32,048 bases of DNA from Oscillospiraceae bacterium. GTDB lineage: Bacteria; Bacillota; Clostridia; Oscillospirales; Ruminococcaceae. Each line of letters begins with the position of its first letter. Position 1 is the first letter of the stretch. The DNA is taken from assembly GCA_016281125.1 (NCBI GenBank), contig JAEEIA010000028.1, forward strand, positions 1-32,048, written 5' to 3'. Positions 1 through 8,017 of the stretch are shown here, piece by piece. The position numbers and the translations under genes are program-made. A model generated the notes under the pieces. It ran no database searches and had not been told where the DNA came from. It was given only the letters and a program-made list of their open reading frames with translations.

Positions 1-554
1 CCGAGACGCTTGTGAAGCAGGGAGATCTCGGTTCTCATCTGTGCACGGAGCTTTGCGTCGAGGTTCGACAGCGGCTCGTCGAGCAGGAAGACCTGCGGGT
101 TACGGACGATTGCACGGCCCAGCGCAACTCTCTGACGCTGACCGCCGGACATTGCCTTCGGCTTACGGTTGAGCAGCGGAGTCAGGTCGAGGATTCTTGC
201 AGCCTCTTCAACCTTACGTGCGATCTCATCCTTCGGCACCTTGCGGAGCTTCAGACCGAATGCCATGTTATCAAAAACCGTCATATGCGGATAAAGAGCG
301 TAGTTCTGGAACACCATTGCGATATCGCGGTCCTTCGGTGCGATGTCGTTGACCAGGCGGTCGCCGATGTAGAGCTCACCCTCGGAGATTTCCTCCAGAC
401 CTGCGATCATACGCAGGGTCGTGGACTTACCGCAGCCGGACGGGCCGACCAGAACGATGAATTCCTTGTCGCGGATTTCGAGGTTTACATCGGATACAGC
501 GACAACGCCGCCGGGATACTTCTTGTAGATACCCCGCAAAGACAAACTTGCCAT
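1..554 (-). CDS. ugpC: ABC transporter ATP-binding protein, MalK/UgpC/MsmX type (5' part only)
   Basis: ATPase subunit of a carbohydrate ABC importer. It would hydrolyse ATP on the cytoplasmic side of a permease pair. The 184 visible residues are the N-terminal half of a family usually about 370 residues long; the gene runs off the left edge, so the C-terminal regulatory/TOBE part is not seen. Visible motifs: Walker [10 protein letters not shown] (residues 37-45), Q-loop [12 protein letters not shown], signature [13 protein letters not shown] and Walker [16 protein letters not shown]. The start at 554 ([13 protein letters not shown]) is preferred over the ATG at 560: AGGAGG at 563-568 is 8 nt from the former and only 2 nt from the latter. 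It has its own promoter and a long leader. No permease or binding protein is in the window, so the substrate is unknown; such ATPases often serve several sugar importers. Confidence 0.93.
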   Translation of the reverse strand, partial: MASLSLRGIYKKYPGGVVAVSDVNLEIRDKEFIVLVGPSGCGKSTTLRMIAGLEEISEGELYIGDRLVNDIAPKDRDIAMVFQNYALYPHMTVFDNMAFGLKLRKVPKDEIARKVEEAARILDLTPLLNRKPKAMSGGQRQRVALGRAIVRNPQVFLLDEPLSNLDAKLRAQMRTEISLLHKRL

Positions 555-568
555 TCTCATGTCCTCCT

Positions 569-727
569 GTGATTATCAAAAAATTATCCATGCAGAGCCG
601 ACGGTACCGGACGGACGATCCGGACGATCTCATCCTGCAAGTATGCGCCTGACCGCATACATAATGAAACGAGTTTCCAGCGGCACGGCACATGCAGGAC
701 ATACCTGTCCTTGCACATAAAACCGCT
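569..727 (-). other. Structured 5' leader of the ABC ATPase mRNA
   Basis: Between the predicted transcription start and the ribosome site there are three inverted repeats: TGCAGGACA (693-701) with TGTCCTTGCA (706-715, one bulge), GTATGCG (641-647) with CGCATAC (654-660, perfect), and CCGGA (607-611) with TCCGG (619-623). No T-run follows them, so they do not look like plain terminators. I do not recognise a known riboswitch. Whether the leader regulates is inference. Confidence 0.4.
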
Positions 728-733
728 GATACA

Positions 734-762
734 ATCATACCAGATTTTCGGCGTCCGGTCAA
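734..762 (-). promoter_or_regulatory. SigA-type promoter of the ABC ATPase gene
   Basis: On the minus strand TTGACC (757-762), a 17-nt spacer and TATGAT (734-739) with an upstream TG (extended -10). It lies just past the stop of the pseudouridine synthase gene and predicts a leader of about 170 nt before the ATPase start. Confidence 0.75.
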
Positions 763-780
763 GATGATTATTGACCAAAC

Positions 781-1560
781 TTATTTCCTTTCCTTTATCC
801 AATATGACGAATAATGCGCATCGCAAAACGCGCAGACATCTGAAATATCTGAATTTTTCAACGCAGATTCAACATCTTTGTTAAAAATTGGCAAATAGCA
901 TTTTTCGGGCAATTCAGGCGGCAAACGCAGCATTCCGACCTGTACGCGGAGCAGGTTTTCAACATGATTGCCGACTGCCGCAAACATGCGCCGCACCTGA
1001 TGATACTTCCCCTCATGCAGCGCCAGAACAGCCAGATCATGACTGATTGCGCAGCATTCCGCGGGCTGACACTGCTCCTCCGAATCACCCTCGCGGAGCC
1101 GGATCCCGGAACGGAACAATGTGACATATTCCGCCCGGAACGGATCGCGCAGACGCGCCAGATAATACTTTGCGACATGGTGCTTCGGGGAGATCATTCT
1201 GTGCGCGGTCACGCCGTCATCGGTGATGAGCAGCAGACCGGAGGTATCCTTATCGAGCCGCCCGACGGGCGCCAGCTTCGGCAGACGGTCATCGGGGCGC
1301 AGCAGGTCGAGCACGGTTTCCTGCTTCGGGTCGCGGGCGGCGGTAATGACGCCCTCCGGCTTATGGAGCAGGAACCAGTGCGATGTGCTGTATGTGACGG
1401 GACTGCCGCGCAGCGTCACCGCATCGGTTTCGGGCTGAACAGGCGTTTCCGGCCTGCGGATCACCGTGCCGTTGACGGTCACGGCGCCGCTGCGGATCAG
1501 CGCGGTCAGTTCTCTGCGGGAGAGCGCGGTCTGTCCGGATAAAAAGCGGTCTAATCTCAT
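781..1560 (-). CDS. Pseudouridine synthase, RsuA/RluB/RluE/RluF family
   Basis: Isomerises a specific uridine to pseudouridine in rRNA. The 259 residues hold an N-terminal S4 RNA-binding domain (about 1-50) followed by the RsuA-type catalytic domain. The catalytic signature GRLDKDTSGLL is at residues 100-110, with Asp103 the expected nucleophile, and the second conserved motif EGKYHQVRRM is near residue 185. The order S4-catalytic without extensions fits RsuA (16S position 516), but family members with 23S targets look alike, so no symbol is given. The ATG at 1560 has only a weak purine-rich upstream stretch. The gene is divergent from the DUF4830-like gene, with a 67-bp gap. The last 30 residues are rich in Cys, His and aromatic residues and extend past the usual end of the domain. 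Confidence 0.9.
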   Translation of the reverse strand: MRLDRFLSGQTALSRRELTALIRSGAVTVNGTVIRRPETPVQPETDAVTLRGSPVTYSTSHWFLLHKPEGVITAARDPKQETVLDLLRPDDRLPKLAPVGRLDKDTSGLLLITDDGVTAHRMISPKHHVAKYYLARLRDPFRAEYVTLFRSGIRLREGDSEEQCQPAECCAISHDLAVLALHEGKYHQVRRMFAAVGNHVENLLRVQVGMLRLPPELPEKCYLPIFNKDVESALKNSDISDVCAFCDAHYSSYWIKERK

Positions 1561-1627
1561 ATATCTTCATTCTGCGCAGGACATATCTCTGCCTGCGGAT
1601 GCATACATTCAGTCAGGGGGGATCCGT

Positions 1628-2053
1628 ATGAGAAAAACGAACAAGCCGTTTCTCCGCACCGGAATTCTGCTGCTGCTTCTGCTGCTCATCGCAGGACTGT
1701 TCGCCGCAAAAGCACATACAAAGCCGCCGCAGGATGCCGTCATTCTGCCGGACGCCGCCGCAAGGGAGGCTTGGCTGACGCTGCGCGGTTGGCAGCTCGG
1801 AACGCCTGCTGTCAGCGACACCTGCATCCCGGCGGAGTGGAAAACACCGGCCGGTCAGCAATGGCTGGCGCTCCAGCATCAGCAGGGGCTTTCACCGGAG
1901 CAATACGCAGGCCTTGCCGCAAAGCGGTATCTGTATCCTGCGGAGAATGCCGGTTCCGCACACTGCAAGGCGGAGCTGCTGCTCTGCGGGGATGCGCTCG
2001 CCGGCGCACAGATCTATGACGAGGAAACGCAGGTCATGCGTCCTGTCCGCTGA
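1628..2053 (+). CDS. Membrane-anchored or secreted DUF4830-like protein
   Basis: A 141-residue protein of unknown function. Residues 1-10 are basic and residues 11-27 form a leucine-rich membrane segment or signal sequence, so the rest should lie outside the membrane. The remainder resembles the DUF4830 pattern by eye: GW near residue 54, a TCIPAEW segment (65-71), LQHQQG (82-87), a basic-YLYP stretch (98-104) and CGD (120-122). This family is common in Ruminococcus-like genomes and has no assigned role. Start chosen at 1628 because a GGGGGG purine run lies 6-11 nt upstream and the upstream in-frame extension has no signal character. The 3' end overlaps the 3' end of nrdR by 20 bp, tail to tail. 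No good promoter is visible in the short gap from the pseudouridine synthase gene. Confidence 0.75.
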   Translation: MRKTNKPFLRTGILLLLLLLIAGLFAAKAHTKPPQDAVILPDAAAREAWLTLRGWQLGTPAVSDTCIPAEWKTPAGQQWLALQHQQGLSPEQYAGLAAKRYLYPAENAGSAHCKAELLLCGDALAGAQIYDEETQVMRPVR

Positions 2054-2510
2054 CGGGATGCTCTGCCTTTTCCTGCATTTCGCTGATGATTCTGATAAAA
2101 TCGGCGGCATCGGAAAAGCGCAGATACACCGACGCAAAGCGCACATAGGCGACCGGATCAATTTTGATCAGGCGCTCCATGACCATGGAGCCGATCCGGT
2201 CCGGAGAAACCTCCGCGACCATCTCATTGGCAAGCTCGGCCTCGATCTCATCGACCAGCGCCGCGACCTGCTCCATTTTGACCGGTCTTTTCTTGATGGA
2301 ATTGTAAATGCCGCCCATCAGCTTGTTGCGGTTGAACGGTTCCAGCGTGCCGTCCCGCTTGGCGACCATGAGAAGCGGCCGTTCCACACATTCAAAGGTC
2401 GTGAAGCGCCTGCCGCATGCGGTGCAGCATCTGCGGCGTTTTTTCTTTCCTTCCACAGAGCGCGAATCAATGACCTTCGTATCCTCAAATCCGCAAAACG
2501 GACAACGCAT
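2034..2510 (-). CDS. nrdR: Transcriptional repressor NrdR
   Basis: Represses ribonucleotide reductase genes in response to ATP/dATP binding. The 158 residues carry the N-terminal zinc ribbon (Cys3, Cys6, then Cys29 and Cys32 in RRRCCTACGRRFTTFE; Cys28 is an extra cysteine where many homologues have Glu) followed by an ATP-cone domain (about 45-135). The start is placed at the ATG at 2510 (MRCPFCG) rather than the GTG at 2519: AAGGGAG is 8 nt from the ATG and directly abuts the GTG, and family members begin MRCPFC. It lies 72 bp behind the TIM-barrel gene on the same strand and is probably cotranscribed with it. No ribonucleotide reductase gene is in the window. Confidence 0.96.
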   Translation of the reverse strand: MRCPFCGFEDTKVIDSRSVEGKKKRRRCCTACGRRFTTFECVERPLLMVAKRDGTLEPFNRNKLMGGIYNSIKKRPVKMEQVAALVDEIEAELANEMVAEVSPDRIGSMVMERLIKIDPVAYVRFASVYLRFSDAADFIRIISEMQEKAEHPVSGQDA

Positions 2511-2582
2511 AGAGGACACTCCCTTCTGTTTTGTGATCTCCTGTTTTTTCTTTTTTCTGTTTTATGATACAGAACAGGGGGA

Positions 2583-3374
2583 TCAACCCTGCTCCGCATT
2601 TCTGATGAATCTGCTGAGCTTCTGCCAGTCCTCAGCCAGTTCTGCGGTGCTCTCAAAGGCCTCGCGGTAGAGCTCCAGCGTGACGGCGCCGTCAAAGCCC
2701 TGCTGCTTCAGCGCAGTCAGGAACGGCGCAATCTGAAAGCGTCCTTTTCCGAGGCGCAGACAGTCCCCGAGCCCGCCGTGGTCGCTGATATGCACATGCA
2801 CGATATGCTTTCCGACGGCACGCACCGCCTCCGCGATATCCATACCGGCGCGCACCGCCTGCTTGGTATCGAGCGTCAGCTTTGCCTCATCCCCGAGAAT
2901 CCGGCAGAACTCCCGCAGAAAGCGGATGCTCTGGCTCTCGTATTTATGCACGTTCTCCTGCGTCACAGTCACGCCGTAAGGCTTTGCCGCCTCACAGAGC
3001 ATGTGAAAGCGCTCGCAGTAGATCTCCGGCGTCACACGGCCGGGAAAAGCCCCGTGGATGATATAATACTTTGCACCGGCGCGCTGCATCAGCTCAAAGA
3101 CATGCTTTGCCTCGTCCAGATAATCGGCGCAGCGGCGCGGGTAATTGGAAAAGAGCATGAAGCCCTCTTGCGGCGCCGTCCACGGATGCACCGCAGCGCA
3201 GCGCACGCCGAAGCGTTTGAGCAGCGCACACAGATCATTTGCGTAAACCGGCTTGCTCTCAGACGGCGCATTCAGGAAAATTTCAATAGTCTGGATGCCG
3301 TGCAGACAGAGATCATACAGTGCATCCTCCGTCGGCTTCGGGTACAGACATGCGGTCGAAACGGCTGCAATCAT
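2583..3374 (-). CDS. Sugar phosphate isomerase/epimerase-like TIM barrel (AP_endonuc_2 family)
   Basis: A 263-residue single-domain protein of the xylose-isomerase-like TIM-barrel superfamily. Members use one or two divalent metals to isomerise or epimerise sugars, or act on inositols or abasic DNA. Candidate metal ligands in barrel order are Glu140 (TQEN), Asp169 (TLDTKQ), His193/His195 (HVHISDH) and Glu234 (TLELY). His108 (IIHGAF) is another likely ligand. It is slightly shorter than endonuclease IV and lacks that family's full ligand set, so a sugar-directed role is more likely; the substrate cannot be told. Start at 3374 follows AGAAGGAAACC. It has a predicted promoter overlapping a strong hairpin (3456-3486) and is probably read with nrdR. 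Confidence 0.85.
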   Translation of the reverse strand: MIAAVSTACLYPKPTEDALYDLCLHGIQTIEIFLNAPSESKPVYANDLCALLKRFGVRCAAVHPWTAPQEGFMLFSNYPRRCADYLDEAKHVFELMQRAGAKYYIIHGAFPGRVTPEIYCERFHMLCEAAKPYGVTVTQENVHKYESQSIRFLREFCRILGDEAKLTLDTKQAVRAGMDIAEAVRAVGKHIVHVHISDHGGLGDCLRLGKGRFQIAPFLTALKQQGFDGAVTLELYREAFESTAELAEDWQKLSRFIRNAEQG

Positions 3375-3446
3375 GGTTTCCTTCTCCGGTTGCGGTTCCG
3401 GTCAATATCCGCCTTATACGGCAGCATTCACCTTTTATACATCCGT

Positions 3447-3476
3447 ATTATAACACGAAGCACCCTGCAAACGCAA
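3447..3476 (-). promoter_or_regulatory. Predicted promoter of the TIM-barrel/nrdR unit
   Basis: Minus-strand TTGCGT (3471-3476), 18-nt spacer, TATAAT (3447-3452). The spacer and -35 lie inside a perfect 9-bp inverted repeat, CGAAGCACC (3456-3464) / GGTGCTTCG (3478-3486), with an inner TGC/GCA pair. The -10 is perfect; the -35 is weak. Confidence 0.55.
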
Positions 3477-3581
3477 GGTGCTTCGTTGATTTTCAGAAAT
3501 TCCCACAAGGACGGGGAAAATTCCGGATTATTTTTTGTTTTTTCGTATGCATAATTCTCCGGAACGCAGCGGTTTTCCGCT

Positions 3582-4574
3582 TTATTCCTCGGTCTTTGCA
3601 GCCTTCTTCTCACGGGTTTTCCACGCAGTCCAGAGCATCGGCGCGAGGCACAGCGAGGAGTAGCAGCCGGAGATCATACCGACAGTCATCGGGATGGAGA
3701 ACCGCATGATCGAGGTCACGTTGTTGACCGCTGCAAGGATTGTGACAATCAGCATGGCGGTAATGGTCGTGATCGAAGTACGGATCGTTCTGCGCATGGT
3801 CTGGCTCAGGGAAATGTTGACCATCTCCGGCAGCTTGGTGTTTGCCGGAAGCATACCCTGGTTCTCACGGATACGGTCGTAAATGACGATGGTATCGTTG
3901 ACGGAGTAACCGAGGATTGTCAGGATGACGGCCATGAAGTTCGAGTCGATCTCGAAGCCGCAGATGATGAACGTACCGAATACGATTACAAGGTCATGCA
4001 GCAACGCGACGACTGCGAACACACCGGCGCTCCAGCCGGAAATGCGCTTGAATCTCCAGGAGATGTAAAGAATCAGGACGATGGATGCGAAGATCGCAGC
4101 GACGGAGCACTTCAGCAGGAAGCGCTTACCAGACTTTGCAGCAACGTCATTCGTTTCCAGAGATTTGATGTCATTGGACTCAAAATTGTCCTTCAGCTTG
4201 TTCAGAAGGGTGTCCTGCATGTCAGCGGTGAAGCCCTGCTTCATGCTGAACGAAAGGGTCAGGGACTGCTCCTTTTCGCCGGTGAAGGTTTCACCGGTCT
4301 GCACATTGACAGCCGTGCCGAGGTATTCCTTTGCAACTCTTGCAACTTCTGCTTCATCAATCGTACCGGTGTAGCTGTATGTTGCGATTGTGCCGCCCTT
4401 GAACTCGATGGAAACATGCACGCCGAAGATAAAGCAGCTCAGCAGCACCAGCACCATCAGGATCGAGGAAAGCGTGAAGAACTTTTTACGGTTGCCGTAA
4501 AAATCACGCACCTTCACCTGATCAAGGATCGACTGGACATTGTTGTTCTTATTGTTCTTGTTTGACTTACTCAT
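3582..4574 (-). CDS. secF: Protein translocase subunit SecF
   Basis: Membrane partner of SecD in the SecDF complex, which uses proton motive force to pull exported proteins out of the SecYEG channel. The 330 residues show a cytoplasmic N-terminus rich in Asn/Lys, a first membrane helix (about 35-52), the IEFKGGT signature just after it, an extracytoplasmic P1-like domain to about 145, then five helices with GYSVNDTIVIYDRIREN, the typical SecF signature in the proton-path region. The C-terminus is Lys-rich. The start ATG at 4574 overlaps the secD stop by 4 bp (ATGA), which points to translational coupling. No independent promoter is seen. Confidence 0.97.
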   Translation of the reverse strand: MSKSNKNNKNNNVQSILDQVKVRDFYGNRKKFFTLSSILMVLVLLSCFIFGVHVSIEFKGGTIATYSYTGTIDEAEVARVAKEYLGTAVNVQTGETFTGEKEQSLTLSFSMKQGFTADMQDTLLNKLKDNFESNDIKSLETNDVAAKSGKRFLLKCSVAAIFASIVLILYISWRFKRISGWSAGVFAVVALLHDLVIVFGTFIICGFEIDSNFMAVILTILGYSVNDTIVIYDRIRENQGMLPANTKLPEMVNISLSQTMRRTIRTSITTITAMLIVTILAAVNNVTSIMRFSIPMTVGMISGCYSSLCLAPMLWTAWKTREKKAAKTEE

Positions 4575-6028
4575 TTTTCAGCACCTCCGTACAGCTTTCT
4601 GTTCTGGAAGCATTTGAACTTCGAGAGGGAGGTCAGCATCAGACGGGAAGCCAGAACGCCCATGATAAAGTTGAAGATAACACCGGTCAGCAGCGTGAAG
4701 CCGAATGCATAAATGGTACCCTCGGTGGAAACGCCGAACCAGCGGAACAGGAATGAAAGGATCTTTGCGAAGAAGCTCGAGGACACACCGAATGCGCCCA
4801 TCAGGATGATCGAAACGATGATAACGGTCATGTTGCCGTCGAGGATCGAGGTGAAGGAGCGCTTGTACGCGGACTTCAGAGAAGCATCCAACGACTTGCC
4901 GGTGTTCAACTCTTCCTTGATACGCTCGCCGGTGATGATGTTACAGTCAACGCCCATACCGATTGCCAGGATAATACCTGCAATACCCGGAATGGTCAGC
5001 GTGTTGGAATCCTCAAATGCGAACCAACCGGAGATAACGGCCAGCGTACCTGCAACCTGACCGAGCAGTGCAACAGCAGCAACAAAGCCCGGCAGACGGT
5101 ACAGCACGATCATGTAAATCATGATCAGAACCAGTGCGATGGCGCCGGAAATCATCATGATCTTCAGTGCGCCGGAGCCCATGCTCGGGGAAATGGTCTT
5201 GTAGGATTCGGTGGTCAGATTGAACGGCAGCGCACCGCCGTTGATCTTGTCTGCGAGTGCCTTTGCGCCCTCGTAGTCAAAATTACCGGTGATCTGTGCA
5301 TGACCGTCGCTGATGACGGCATTGACGGACGGATAGGAAATGCAGTTGGTGTCCATCCAGATCGAAATCACATGATTTGCATTTGAACCGTTCACGTCGA
5401 GGTATTCCGCATCGCCGTTCATGGCAGCCTGGGTTGCCTCAGCAAACGCATTCTTGCCGCTTTCCTTCAGAACGAGGGAAACTGCGTAATCGCCGGTACG
5501 AGCACCGGAATTATCCGTTGCAGCGGAAACATAAGCCTCCTCAACGTCCGTACCCTCCAGGATAACACCGCCGCCCGGGATGACCGTCGTATTGCCGTTG
5601 TCATCCACATCGGTCGTATAAACCAGACCCTTGCGGAACTGGAGCTTTGCGGTATCGCCCAGCTCCTTGACAGCTGCGGTCGGGTCGAAATTCTTCTCAC
5701 CGCTCTGCCACGGGAAACGGACGATGACCTTGTCATTGCCCTCATCGGTGTAGACCTCGTAGTCATTGATGCCGAGGTTCACCAGACGGTCTTTCATGAC
5801 CTTTTCAACAGCCTCTAACTGTGCTTTGGAGGCGTCCACGCCGTCCGCAGGTGCGAACGTAACATCGACGCCGCCCTGAATATCAATGCCCAGACGGATG
5901 TCCTCCAGACCCTTGATATACCGGGTTGTCACATCACCGTACTGATTTCTGACGCCGAACACGGTTGAAGCCGCGAACGCAAGGATCAGAAAAAATACGA
6001 TGAAAAAGACGGATTTCTTGCTCTTCAC
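4571..6028 (-). CDS. secD: Protein translocase subunit SecD
   Basis: Larger half of the SecDF export motor. The 485-residue protein has one N-terminal helix, the LGIDIQGGVDVTF signature near residue 50, a large extracytoplasmic domain (about 60-300), and five C-terminal helices with the GMGVDCNIITGERIKEEL motif. Start: AGGAGG at 6036-6041 lies 7 nt before the GTG at 6028, but only 1 nt before the TTG at 6034, so GTG is preferred; no ATG is available. It is encoded separately from SecF rather than as a fused SecDF. A near-consensus promoter lies upstream. Confidence 0.96.
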   Translation of the reverse strand: MKSKKSVFFIVFFLILAFAASTVFGVRNQYGDVTTRYIKGLEDIRLGIDIQGGVDVTFAPADGVDASKAQLEAVEKVMKDRLVNLGINDYEVYTDEGNDKVIVRFPWQSGEKNFDPTAAVKELGDTAKLQFRKGLVYTTDVDDNGNTTVIPGGGVILEGTDVEEAYVSAATDNSGARTGDYAVSLVLKESGKNAFAEATQAAMNGDAEYLDVNGSNANHVISIWMDTNCISYPSVNAVISDGHAQITGNFDYEGAKALADKINGGALPFNLTTESYKTISPSMGSGALKIMMISGAIALVLIMIYMIVLYRLPGFVAAVALLGQVAGTLAVISGWFAFEDSNTLTIPGIAGIILAIGMGVDCNIITGERIKEELNTGKSLDASLKSAYKRSFTSILDGNMTVIIVSIILMGAFGVSSSFFAKILSFLFRWFGVSTEGTIYAFGFTLLTGVIFNFIMGVLASRLMLTSLSKFKCFQNRKLYGGAEK

Positions 6029-6094
6029 TGCCAAGCCTCCTTGTTTTTTGAACTAATCGGGCATAGCAGTCGCTTATGCCGACAAGTAATTCCT

Positions 6095-6123
6095 ATTATA
6101 GTGCATTTCTGCTGAATTGTCAA
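6095..6123 (-). promoter_or_regulatory. Consensus SigA promoter of secDF
   Basis: Minus strand TTGACA (6118-6123), exactly 17 nt, TATAAT (6095-6100): a perfect match to the vegetative consensus, suggesting strong constitutive expression. The leader (about 60 nt) holds a small hairpin, TATGCC (6075-6080) / GGCATA (6060-6065). Confidence 0.88.
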
Positions 6124-6179
6124 GGGATTCCGTAAATTTTTGATGCCTGTATGGTTCATTTTGCAGATTTCCGGAATCA

Positions 6180-6317
6180 GGTATCTGCAAACTTTTTGTA
6201 GAAAGCCGATGTCAGCTTTCTGCGAATCCGGCAGGCTTTCGATCAATGCCCGCGGGGGCTCCCCGCCCTTTGGCGGGGTTTGGGACAGAGCCCCATTCCG
6301 AATCTGCCGGAGATACC
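6180..6317 (+). repeat. Intergenic palindromic repeat, copy A (expanded)
   Basis: Ends in GGTATCT (6180-6186) and AGATACC (6311-6317). The right third matches copies B and C: GGGG, then a TGGG/CCCCA hairpin around 6281-6296, then a CATTCCGAATC-like stretch and CCGGAGATACC. It also contains CCCCGCC/GGCGGGG (6261-6267/6272-6278) and AGAAAGC/GCTTTCT (6200-6206/6215-6221) hairpins. The right end touches the purB stop codon. The middle is longer and more diverged than in the other copies. It fills the purB-secD gap together with the secD promoter; no gene is seen there. Confidence 0.65.
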
Positions 6318-7751
6318 TTATACTGTCAGCTCGACGTCCGCGGCGGATTCCGCACCGCTGAGCACAGGCTGTATAAACTCCGCGAGGAACTCCTCAACCT
6401 GCTGCACGCTTCTGCCGGTATAGTTTGCCGGATCGAGCCTGCTCTCCAGCTCCTCCGCAGTCACGCCGAAGATCGGATCATTGACGATGCGCTCGCAGAG
6501 GTCGTTTTTCAGACCTTTCTGCTTGACCTCCGCACCCGCTGCCATCGAATGCACGCGGATATGCTCATGCAGCTCCTGACGGTCGCCGCCCGCTGCCGCT
6601 GCATCCATAATGACGTTTTCGGTCGCCATGAAGGGCAGCTCGTTCATCACACGCTGCCGGATGACCGCCGGATACACGACCATGCCGGACGTGACGTTCA
6701 TCATAATATTCAGGATTGCGTCTGCCGCTAAGAAGCCCTCCGCAACCGCAATGCGCTTGTTCGCGGAATCGTCCAGCGTGCGCTCAAACCACTGCGTACC
6801 TGCCGTGAATGCCGGGTTCAGCGTATCGGTAATCAGATAACGCGCCAGCGCGGTGATGCGCTCGCTGCGCATCGGATTGCGCTTATACGCCATTGCAGAT
6901 GAACCGATCTGACCGGCCTCAAACGGCTCCTCCATCTCCTTGAAGGACTGGAGCAGGCGCAGATCGTTTGCAAATTTCATCGCGCTCTGTGCAATGCCGG
7001 AGAGCACGTTCAGAACCTGCGCGTCCACCTTGCGGGAATAGGTCTGTCCGGAAACCGGAACGACTGCATCCGCTGCAAAGCCCATTTCAACAGCAATCTT
7101 CTGCTCCATTGCGCGGATCTTTGCGCCGTCGCCGCGGAACAGCTCCATAAAGGAGGCCTGCGTACCGGTCGTACCCTTGGAGCCGAGCAGCTTCATTCTG
7201 CCGAGCTGGAAATCCAGCTCCTCCAGATCCATCAGCAGCTCATTCATCCAGAGCGTCGCGCGCTTGCCGACGGTCGTCAGCTGTGCGGGCTGGCAGTGCG
7301 TATATGCAAGGCAGGGCTGTGCCTTCCACTCGTCTGCAAATTTTGCGAGATTGCCGAGCACCGTCACCAGCTTTGTGCGGACGAGCTTTAACGCATCGCG
7401 CATGATGATGATGTCGGTATTGTCGCCGACATAGCAGGAGGTTGCGCCGAGGTGGATGATGCCCTTTGCATTCGGGCAACAGAGGCCGTAGGCATAAACA
7501 TGGGACATGACGTCATGGCGACATTCCTTTTCGCGCTTTGCGGCAGCCTCATAATCAATATCATTGATATGCGCTTCCAGTTCCGCGACCTGCTCCGCGG
7601 TGACGTTCAGTCCCAGCTCATGTTCTGCTCTTGCAAGTGCAACCCACAGGCGGCGCCATGTGGAAAACTTCTTGTCTGCGGAAAAGAGATACTGCATCTC
7701 CTTGCTCGCATAACGGGTACAGAACGGGGATTCGTAGCTGTTGGTACTCAT
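6318..7751 (-). CDS. purB: Adenylosuccinate lyase
   Basis: Catalyses two fumarate-releasing steps of purine synthesis (SAICAR to AICAR, and adenylosuccinate to AMP) as a cytosolic tetramer. The 477 residues match the family length and contain its three conserved regions: LGATSCYVGDNTD (101-113), AYTHCQPAQLTT with the likely catalytic His152, and the flexible-loop signature GSSAMAYKRNP (283-293) with the likely base serine. Start ATG at 7751 follows AAGGAGGAT with good spacing; that site overlaps the stop of the 69-residue gene upstream, so the two are probably coupled. No other pur gene is nearby and no purine riboswitch was recognised. Repeat copy A begins right at the stop codon. Confidence 0.97.
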   Translation of the reverse strand: MSTNSYESPFCTRYASKEMQYLFSADKKFSTWRRLWVALARAEHELGLNVTAEQVAELEAHINDIDYEAAAKREKECRHDVMSHVYAYGLCCPNAKGIIHLGATSCYVGDNTDIIIMRDALKLVRTKLVTVLGNLAKFADEWKAQPCLAYTHCQPAQLTTVGKRATLWMNELLMDLEELDFQLGRMKLLGSKGTTGTQASFMELFRGDGAKIRAMEQKIAVEMGFAADAVVPVSGQTYSRKVDAQVLNVLSGIAQSAMKFANDLRLLQSFKEMEEPFEAGQIGSSAMAYKRNPMRSERITALARYLITDTLNPAFTAGTQWFERTLDDSANKRIAVAEGFLAADAILNIMMNVTSGMVVYPAVIRQRVMNELPFMATENVIMDAAAAGGDRQELHEHIRVHSMAAGAEVKQKGLKNDLCERIVNDPIFGVTAEELESRLDPANYTGRSVQQVEEFLAEFIQPVLSGAESAADVELTV

Positions 7752-7762
7752 TGGTATCCTCC

Positions 7763-7972
7763 TTAAAAATTGGTAATCGAAAGATTGGCACCGTTGACGC
7801 GGTGCGAAAAATGCCGGATGACCGTTTCCTTTTCCAGATCAGCAAGGACAACGTCGCGGCAGTTGCTGCACAGAACGGTGTACTTCATGACAGCATCCGC
7901 AAACGAGTCAAAATACTCCGTTTCGATCTTCGGAGAGTTGATTTTGACTGCATAACAAAGCATGTAACGCAT
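7763..7972 (-). CDS. Small protein of unknown function upstream of purB
   Basis: A 69-residue soluble protein that I do not recognise. It starts MRYMLCYAVKI, has a helix-like DSFADAVMKYTVLCSNCRDVVLAD segment in the middle with a CSNC pair that could bind metal or form a disulfide, and ends with a basic, Asn-rich tail. Start at 7972 is chosen because AGGAG lies 7 nt upstream; the in-frame ATGs at 7978 and 8011 are too close to or lack a ribosome site. The stop is 11 bp before purB and overlaps its ribosome site, so translation is likely coupled. The layout (a short strand, then a helix, then a strand) recalls small accessory proteins, but no function can be given. Confidence 0.65.
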   Translation of the reverse strand: MRYMLCYAVKINSPKIETEYFDSFADAVMKYTVLCSNCRDVVLADLEKETVIRHFSHRVNGANLSITNF

Positions 7973-8017
7973 ATTCATTCTCCTTTTATTGAAAAATTCC
8001 ACGCACTCCATTCGCGC

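Noticed and set aside
2521-2582. Inverted repeat TTCTGT/ACAGAA upstream of nrdR as a terminator or NrdR box
   Set aside because: There is no T-run on either strand and it does not resemble the known NrdR box; left unassigned.
6025-6246. Small gene upstream of secD
   Set aside because: It spans the consensus secD promoter and repeat copy A, has no ribosome site, and no protein-like pattern.
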